9,383 nucleotides of DNA, from NCBI GenBank assembly GCA_965369385.1, contig CBDUQP010000123.1:1-9383 (forward strand), read 5' to 3'. Positions 6,129 through 9,383 of this stretch are shown here, one piece after another. The notes below the pieces were generated by a model. The model had not been told where the DNA came from. It was given only the letters and a program-made list of their open reading frames with translations, and ran no database searches. Both the position numbers and the translations under genes were made by a program. Every line of letters begins with the position of its first letter. The stretch's first letter is position 1. Source of the DNA: CBDUQP01 sp965369385. Lineage in GTDB: Bacteria; Planctomycetota; Phycisphaerae; SM23-33.

Positions 6129-7175
6129 TTAACGTGGTGCAGGCCCGCAGGATTCGCGGCAGGCCAGCGTTGTCGGTATATCAACAAGTATGTTTTTGCA
6201 TGGCAGCTCTTTGCCTTTGTCCAGATGGTCTACCATCGCTTGTGCGAGTAGTTTGCCCATTGTTTCCATATCCGTGTGTGAGGCGGTCAGCTTTGGGCGA
6301 CAGGCCTGGCAGATGAAGGTGTCCGTTAGCGATATCAGGCTTACGTCCGCAGGGCAGGTTATGCGGTGTTTTTCGAATTCATCCAGAATGCCCACCAACA
6401 GCTTGGGAGGACCAAGCAGACAGGTCGGACGCTCGTCCTCGGGCAGGGCCCGCCAGCGATCGACGATTGCTACGGCGCTGGCCTGCGTGCCGGCGCCGGC
6501 AAGCGGCCAGATCGATGCCGTGAAATCATCGGGCATGTCCTTCGCGGCAAACAACTCATGTGCTTTTGCCAAGGTGCTCCTGGTCGGCGGGGTGTCATGC
6601 ATGCAGTAAGCTATCGATCTGTGCCCGAGCGAGGTTACGTATTGCGAGATTCGCAACGTGCTGCCCGGCGCATCGAGTGCAAGTGTAGGCACAATATTCT
6701 CAATCTCTGCGTTTGCCCCAGCCAGTATGCACGGGATTCCGAATTCCCGGAACTTCGCCAGGACAGCCGCCTCGGTGTAACCGGTGAGAATCAGGCCGTC
6801 GACACTTCGCTGTCCGACCTTTTCCGGAAAGACGAACGAGTCTATGTTGGAAAGGTTGTACCGGCTGATCGCCAGTCCGTATCCGCTCTGGCGGCAGACG
6901 GTTTCGACGCCGGTAAGAATCTTAGCGTTGTACTCGTCGGTCCATCCGGGGGTGTTAGATTCCGAAAGGACAAAACCAATGTAGCCGGTGCGTTTGGTGG
7001 TAAGTGCACGGGCGGCGGCGTTGGGGTGGTAGTTGAGATTCTTCACCGCGTCGAAGATTCTCCGGCGAGTCCTGTCGGAGATCTTGATCCGGCCTTCCTT
7101 GTTATTGATGACGACCGAAGCTGTGGACTTCCTGACTCCCGCAGCCTCCGCGACGTCCTTCAATGTGATCGCCAT
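6129..7175 (-). CDS. LacI/GalR-family transcriptional regulator
   Basis: DNA-binding regulator, 348 residues, the normal family length. The helix-turn-helix is at residues 3-25: LKDVAEAAGVRKSTASVVIN, with R15-S20 starting the recognition helix. The hinge helix (NAAARALTTKR, 52-62) contains L58, the residue that in this family inserts into the minor groove at a central CG step. From about residue 63 (TGYIGFVLSES) comes the periplasmic-binding-protein-like effector domain, probably for a sugar, ending in the usual ASHTDMETMGKLLAQAMVDHL segment. ATG 7175 has AAAGGA 6 nt upstream. The long leader contains three CTAACCGGTTAG palindromes, a good fit for its own operators. It lies upstream of the two PEP-CTERM genes on the same strand but is separated from them by 261 bp and a hairpin. 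Confidence 0.92.
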   Translation of the reverse strand: MAITLKDVAEAAGVRKSTASVVINNKEGRIKISDRTRRRIFDAVKNLNYHPNAAARALTTKRTGYIGFVLSESNTPGWTDEYNAKILTGVETVCRQSGYGLAISRYNLSNIDSFVFPEKVGQRSVDGLILTGYTEAAVLAKFREFGIPCILAGANAEIENIVPTLALDAPGSTLRISQYVTSLGHRSIAYCMHDTPPTRSTLAKAHELFAAKDMPDDFTASIWPLAGAGTQASAVAIVDRWRALPEDERPTCLLGPPKLLVGILDEFEKHRITCPADVSLISLTDTFICQACRPKLTASHTDMETMGKLLAQAMVDHLDKGKELPCKNILVDIPTTLACRESCGPAPR

Positions 7176-7242
7176 TGTGTATCCTTTCGCCTCTTGCGGC
7201 CGGGTATTCCAAATTCCAAACGATACATCCAGTCATCCACCT

Positions 7243-7319
7243 GCGGGACACTAACCGGTTAGGCTGACTGGCAAAAAAAACAGATCCGCTCGCCATTGTG
7301 TGCAGTCTCATGCTTCCAG
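7243..7319. repeat. Diverged direct repeat carrying an operator, unit 1
   Basis: Blocks shared with the unit at 7355-7430: GCGGG followed by two partly matching bases, the CTAACCGGTTAGG core, an A-rich run, and TCATGCTTCCAG (7308-7319), at nearly the same offset from the operator (57 versus 56 bp). Confidence 0.5.
7251..7262. promoter_or_regulatory. LacI-type operator, copy 1 (CTAACCGGTTAG)
   Basis: Perfect 12-bp palindrome centred on CG, 76 bp upstream of the regulator's start codon. It is identical to the copies at 7363 and 7708. CG-centred palindromes of this size are the norm for LacI-family regulators. Assignment to the adjacent regulator is inferred from proximity. Confidence 0.7.
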
Positions 7320-7354
7320 CCGTCGACCAGTCGCATGTCATTGCGGCCTCATCA

Positions 7355-7430
7355 GCGGGGCGCTAACCGGTTAGGGTCATAAGTAAAAAGACAACCGCAA
7401 CTTGCGGCTTTATCTGTATCATGCTTGCAG
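7355..7430. repeat. Diverged direct repeat carrying an operator, unit 2
   Basis: Second unit: GCGGGGCG, CTAACCGGTTAGG, an A-rich run and TCATGCTTGCAG (7419-7430) in the same order as unit 1. The sequence between the blocks is largely diverged, suggesting an old duplication in which the blocks were kept. Confidence 0.5.
7363..7374. promoter_or_regulatory. LacI-type operator, copy 2 (CTAACCGGTTAG)
   Basis: Identical perfect palindrome, 112 bp from copy 1 and embedded in the same kind of flanks (GCGGG before it in both). On the minus strand an approximate promoter-like stretch (TTGTCT, then TTATGA) precedes it, but spacing is poor. Confidence 0.7.
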
Positions 7431-7707
7431 AAAACGCTTTGCGACATTTTGCAATATTACGGTTCGCCTTGTATCTCGCATCAATCGTCGCTGGGCAGGC
7501 AGGAGAAGTTCACCAAATCCCAGCCACGTACTCCAACCGACCTTACATCACCGGCGAATTCATCCTTATCTTCTATCGCCAATAACACCCATTTCATATG
7601 AATCATCGGCCGACAGCGACCGGAACTAATATATCTGATAAGGAATACTGTAAGAAATTGTAAAAAAGACACTTACAGCCACCCGGCAGAACACTAACGG
7701 CTCCACC

Positions 7708-7719
7708 CTAACCGGTTAG
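7708..7719. promoter_or_regulatory. LacI-type operator, copy 3 (CTAACCGGTTAG), at a predicted transcription start
   Basis: Third identical palindrome. It lies immediately downstream of the -10 of the minus-strand promoter, covering the predicted start, where a bound repressor would block transcription. A decayed half-site ACACTAACGG lies beside it at 7691-7700. The neighbouring AT palindrome (7719-7734) shares its last base. Confidence 0.75.
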
Positions 7720-7725
7720 TGTATT

Positions 7726-7754
7726 ATAATACACCAATATCCCCATCTTGTCAA
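7726..7754 (-). promoter_or_regulatory. Strong minus-strand sigma70-type promoter
   Basis: On the minus strand, perfect TTGACA (7754-7749), a 17-bp spacer, and TATTAT (7731-7726). The -10 sits in a perfect 16-bp palindrome (7719-7734, core TATTATAATA). The predicted start at about 7719 is inside operator copy 3. The first gene in that direction is the LacI regulator, whose start is about 540 bp away. Confidence 0.65.
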
Positions 7755-7837
7755 TACATATAAATCAGACTTGTCGGGCCGGAGGAGGTGTCCGAGGAAC
7801 ACCGCAGGTCGGGCTTGTAGCGGCCCGGAGATTGCTG

Positions 7838-7865
7838 TTGACAATCCCATCGGCGGTGTTAACAT
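7838..7865 (+). promoter_or_regulatory. Candidate promoter for the lipoprotein gene
   Basis: Perfect TTGACA at 7838-7843, a 16-bp spacer, then TAACAT at 7860-7865 (four of six consensus bases). The leader would be about 125 nt and contains a small GC hairpin CGGGCG-A-CGCCCG (7882-7894). Confidence 0.4.
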
Positions 7866-7980
7866 GCTGTTAGGCATTGAACGGGCGACGCCCGGCCTGC
7901 GAAAAAGGGCTTCCGCCTCCAGCAAGCATCGATAACGAACCTTCTTTTGGGTCCGTGATCGCAGCACCCGGACAAGTATG

Positions 7981-7986
7981 AAAGGA
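7981..7986 (+). promoter_or_regulatory. Shine-Dalgarno site favouring ATG 7996 for the lipoprotein
   Basis: AAAGGA is 9 nt before ATG 7996. The alternative in-frame ATG at 7978 directly overlaps this motif and is preceded only by a weak GGA. Confidence 0.5.
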
Positions 7987-7995
7987 ACGTTTATC

Positions 7996-9168
7996 ATGTT
8001 TACATCTCTCCTCAATTTCCTCGGCCTCGCTTCCGTTGCTGATGGTTCCCTGCGGCCAGCAAGCGTGTGTATTGCTGTGGCAGCCCTTGCGTTCTTCGCG
8101 GCCGGCTGCTCGCCGCAACCGACCAACGTGCAGCGAGAACAGGGCCGTGTCTGCATAGACAACGTCCCGGCGGCCACTGGTCCCTACGGCGGTGGCAACG
8201 GGTACGTGCGCGGACTCGAGACACTGCTCGCCCACGAGGGCTCGTCGGTCAACTATGACCGTCTGATGGGTCTGTCGGGCATGGCCTTCATTCTCCAGGC
8301 GGATACTGAACACCGATGGGAGGGCAAGATCGATGCCGGATGGTGGCCTCTGGATCCATGGGGGCTGAAGCTGCACCGCGATTTCCTGTCCCGCGCGGTC
8401 GGTTACGAATTGAAGGAGGTCGGCTCGTTCTATGATTCACACAAGTGGCCGAAGTCTAAAGACGACGGCCGCGATTCCTATCTGAAGCAGATCCATCCAG
8501 ATGTTGTGCGACAGATCGACGCCGGCCGGCCCGCACTGGTAACATTCTGCCCCTCGGATTCAGACTTCGGTTATGTCATCACCGGCTATGATACGGACAC
8601 TGCCGCCGGCCGGCCTCCGGTCTGGGGACGATGCGCCCTGGATACCAGGGGGAACTATGGTTACTCCCCGGATTGGCCGTTTGGCGTGATCATGGTAGGC
8701 AAGCGGCTGGCCCCCATGGACCCCAACGAAGCCGACCTGACAGCGCTGCGCCAAGCCGTGGCGTTGGCCCACGACAAGGCCGGCCCGAGCGAGCCGCGAT
8801 GGCGCAGCCGGCGTTTCACCGGCCAGAAGGCATGGGCCACATGGTCGGCGCTTCTTCGCAATGTGAAAGAAGCGACAGAATCTCGCCACCACTGGAACGT
8901 TCGGGGCAACCTCATCTGGAACCGCACGGCCGCCGTCGCATACGTGCGAAGTGTGGCCGAACGGCGCGATGGTCAGGCCGCCGAAGAACTTCTCGCCGCC
9001 GCAGCTACTTACGAGAAGGTACTCCAACAGCTCAAGCTTCTCGATCTTAAGGCCATCTCCGCCGATGCGGCCAAACGCCGTCAGGTGGCGGACAACATCG
9101 ATCGCATCGCCAAGCTGGAACAGGAGGCGATCGTGCACCTCGAGCGTGCGATTGCCGCGATGGAGTAA
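7996..9168 (+). CDS. Putative lipoprotein with a BtrH/C39-like papain-fold domain and a C-terminal helical region
   Basis: 390 residues from ATG 7996 (396 from ATG 7978). After a long polar n-region, a hydrophobic segment (about 22-36) ends in FFAAGC, a lipobox variant with C38 as the lipidated residue, so the protein is probably membrane-tethered outside the cytoplasm. Residues about 66-130 (GGNGYVRGLETLLAHEG, then YDRLMGLSGMAFIL) resemble the N-terminal part of BtrH/peptidase-C39-like proteins. The spot where a catalytic Cys would be expected is N68/G69 here, so an inactive or binding role is possible. The stretch from 180 to 260 looks beta-rich (GRPALVTF, FGYVITGYD, PFGVIMVGKR), in keeping with such a fold. 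The region from about 265 to 390 is alpha-helical, with EEL, YEKVLQQLKLLD and IAKLEQEAIVHLERAI repeats, probably a helical bundle or coiled coil. Function is unknown. It is divergent from the LacI gene across the operator region. Confidence 0.75.
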   Translation: MFTSLLNFLGLASVADGSLRPASVCIAVAALAFFAAGCSPQPTNVQREQGRVCIDNVPAATGPYGGGNGYVRGLETLLAHEGSSVNYDRLMGLSGMAFILQADTEHRWEGKIDAGWWPLDPWGLKLHRDFLSRAVGYELKEVGSFYDSHKWPKSKDDGRDSYLKQIHPDVVRQIDAGRPALVTFCPSDSDFGYVITGYDTDTAAGRPPVWGRCALDTRGNYGYSPDWPFGVIMVGKRLAPMDPNEADLTALRQAVALAHDKAGPSEPRWRSRRFTGQKAWATWSALLRNVKEATESRHHWNVRGNLIWNRTAAVAYVRSVAERRDGQAAEELLAAAATYEKVLQQLKLLDLKAISADAAKRRQVADNIDRIAKLEQEAIVHLERAIAAME

Positions 9169-9292
9169 CGGACCATCGCCGCATCATCGCTGTAGGCGCC
9201 GAGCGGCTTGATGCCCAAACGTTGGGGCAGGAAGATAGAAAGGACAGGTACGATGACACACATAGAAAGGGACGCAAGAAATCAGCAAGGCG

Positions 9293-9318
9293 TCCTCCGA
9301 TAGCCTCCTCCGATAGGC
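9293..9318. repeat. Tandem 13-bp repeat
   Basis: Two units, TCCTCCGATAGCC (9293-9305) and TCCTCCGATAGGC (9306-9318), differing at one base, in the non-coding tail after the lipoprotein gene. Confidence 0.5.
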
Positions 9319-9329
9319 TGCTTCCGCTT

Positions 9330-9381
9330 TTCGGGCCGAAGGTCCGACCTGTCCGCCGTAGCTCGCAGAGCGTAGGAGGAT
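9330..9381. repeat. Cluster of palindromes ending in a REP-like imperfect hairpin
   Basis: TTCGGGCCGAA (9330-9340) abuts AGGTCCGACCT (9340-9350), both odd-centred palindromes. They are followed by an imperfect hairpin at 9351-9381 with apical stem GCTC/GAGC (9361-9364, 9368-9371; loop GCA) and outer pairs between TCCGCC and GGAGGA. The stacking of palindromes suggests a dispersed intergenic repeat rather than a simple terminator. The window ends here, so its extent is unknown. No gene is seen in 9169-9383. Confidence 0.4.
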
Positions 9382-9383
9382 GG

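Larger units (their letters stand above)
7176..7707. other. Long non-coding leader/regulatory region upstream of the LacI-family gene
   Basis: No convincing gene is seen on either strand. The region holds two operator-like palindromes within a diverged direct duplication, the perfect dyad CCGCAA-C-TTGCGG (7396-7408), an AAAACGCTTT core (7431-7440) resembling another CG-centred site, and the inverted pair CTGTAAG/CTTACAG (7648-7654, 7672-7678). If the promoter at 7726-7754 drives the regulator, this would be a leader of about 540 nt, unusually long. Confidence 0.5.

Noticed and set aside
6366..7262. 298-codon plus-strand frame antisense to the LacI gene
   Set aside because: Mirror of a clear LacI-family protein; composition (Arg, Cys, Gly, Val rich) is that of a shadow frame.
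7481..7672. 63-codon minus-strand frame in the LacI leader with a hydrophobic start
   Set aside because: Starts with GTG lacking a ribosome-binding site, and shows no recognisable domain; not enough to call a gene.
7869..7875. GTTAGGC, resembling an integron attC core
   Set aside because: No matching inverse core site at a suitable distance, no folded attC-like structure, and no integrase gene in the window.
7716..8177. Long open frame on the minus strand (153 codons) across the operator region and the lipoprotein 5' end
   Set aside because: Arginine/proline-rich composition typical of an antisense shadow, no ribosome-binding site, and it overlaps the lipoprotein signal peptide and promoter elements.
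1..9383. CRISPR array, rRNA, tRNA or insertion-sequence features
   Set aside because: No regularly spaced repeats, no rRNA or tRNA signature and no transposase-like reading frame were seen.

Overview
The window reads as an accessory region of a Planctomycetota-like genome (PVC group, perhaps Phycisphaerae). The grounds are: three PEP-CTERM (exosortase-sorted) C-termini ending in arginine-rich tails, a LacI-family regulator, a large secreted-type glycoside hydrolase, and long spacers between genes. The taxonomic call is an inference from gene content, not from a marker gene.

Layout. Plus strand, left third: a clan GH-A-like glycoside hydrolase whose 5' end lies outside the window (ends 1946); a cation-dependent O-methyltransferase (2138-2728) with its own candidate promoter and a nested hairpin after its stop; a scar-like zone (2786-3125) where a start-less fragment of a calcineurin-like phosphoesterase is followed, in another frame, by the C-terminus of a PEP-CTERM protein; then a short gene (3495-3812) encoding a coiled coil plus a histidine-kinase H-box but no ATPase domain, preceded by a good sigma70-type promoter. 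Minus strand, middle: two PEP-CTERM surface proteins, an alpha/beta-hydrolase (3983-4903) and a probable beta-rich protein (5097-5867), whose signal peptides share a leader, with a strong 12-bp hairpin between them. Next is a LacI-family regulator (6129-7175).

The most striking region is the 0.8-kb non-coding stretch upstream of the LacI gene (7176-7995). It holds three perfect copies of the 12-bp palindrome CTAACCGGTTAG, the CG-centred shape expected for a LacI-family operator. The distal copy lies at the predicted start site of a strong minus-strand promoter (TTGACA, 17 bp, TATTAT) and shares one base with a 16-bp AT-rich palindrome covering the -10. The two proximal copies sit in a diverged direct duplication of about 75 bp. 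The right end of the window carries a divergent lipoprotein gene (7996-9168) and a hairpin- and repeat-rich tail (9293-9381).

How it might work together (inference): the GH and the surface alpha/beta-hydrolase suit an extracellular glycan-degrading lifestyle. The LacI regulator probably controls its own transcription through the triple operator and may respond to a sugar. No transporter, exosortase or complete sensor kinase is visible here, so any pathway extends outside the window.
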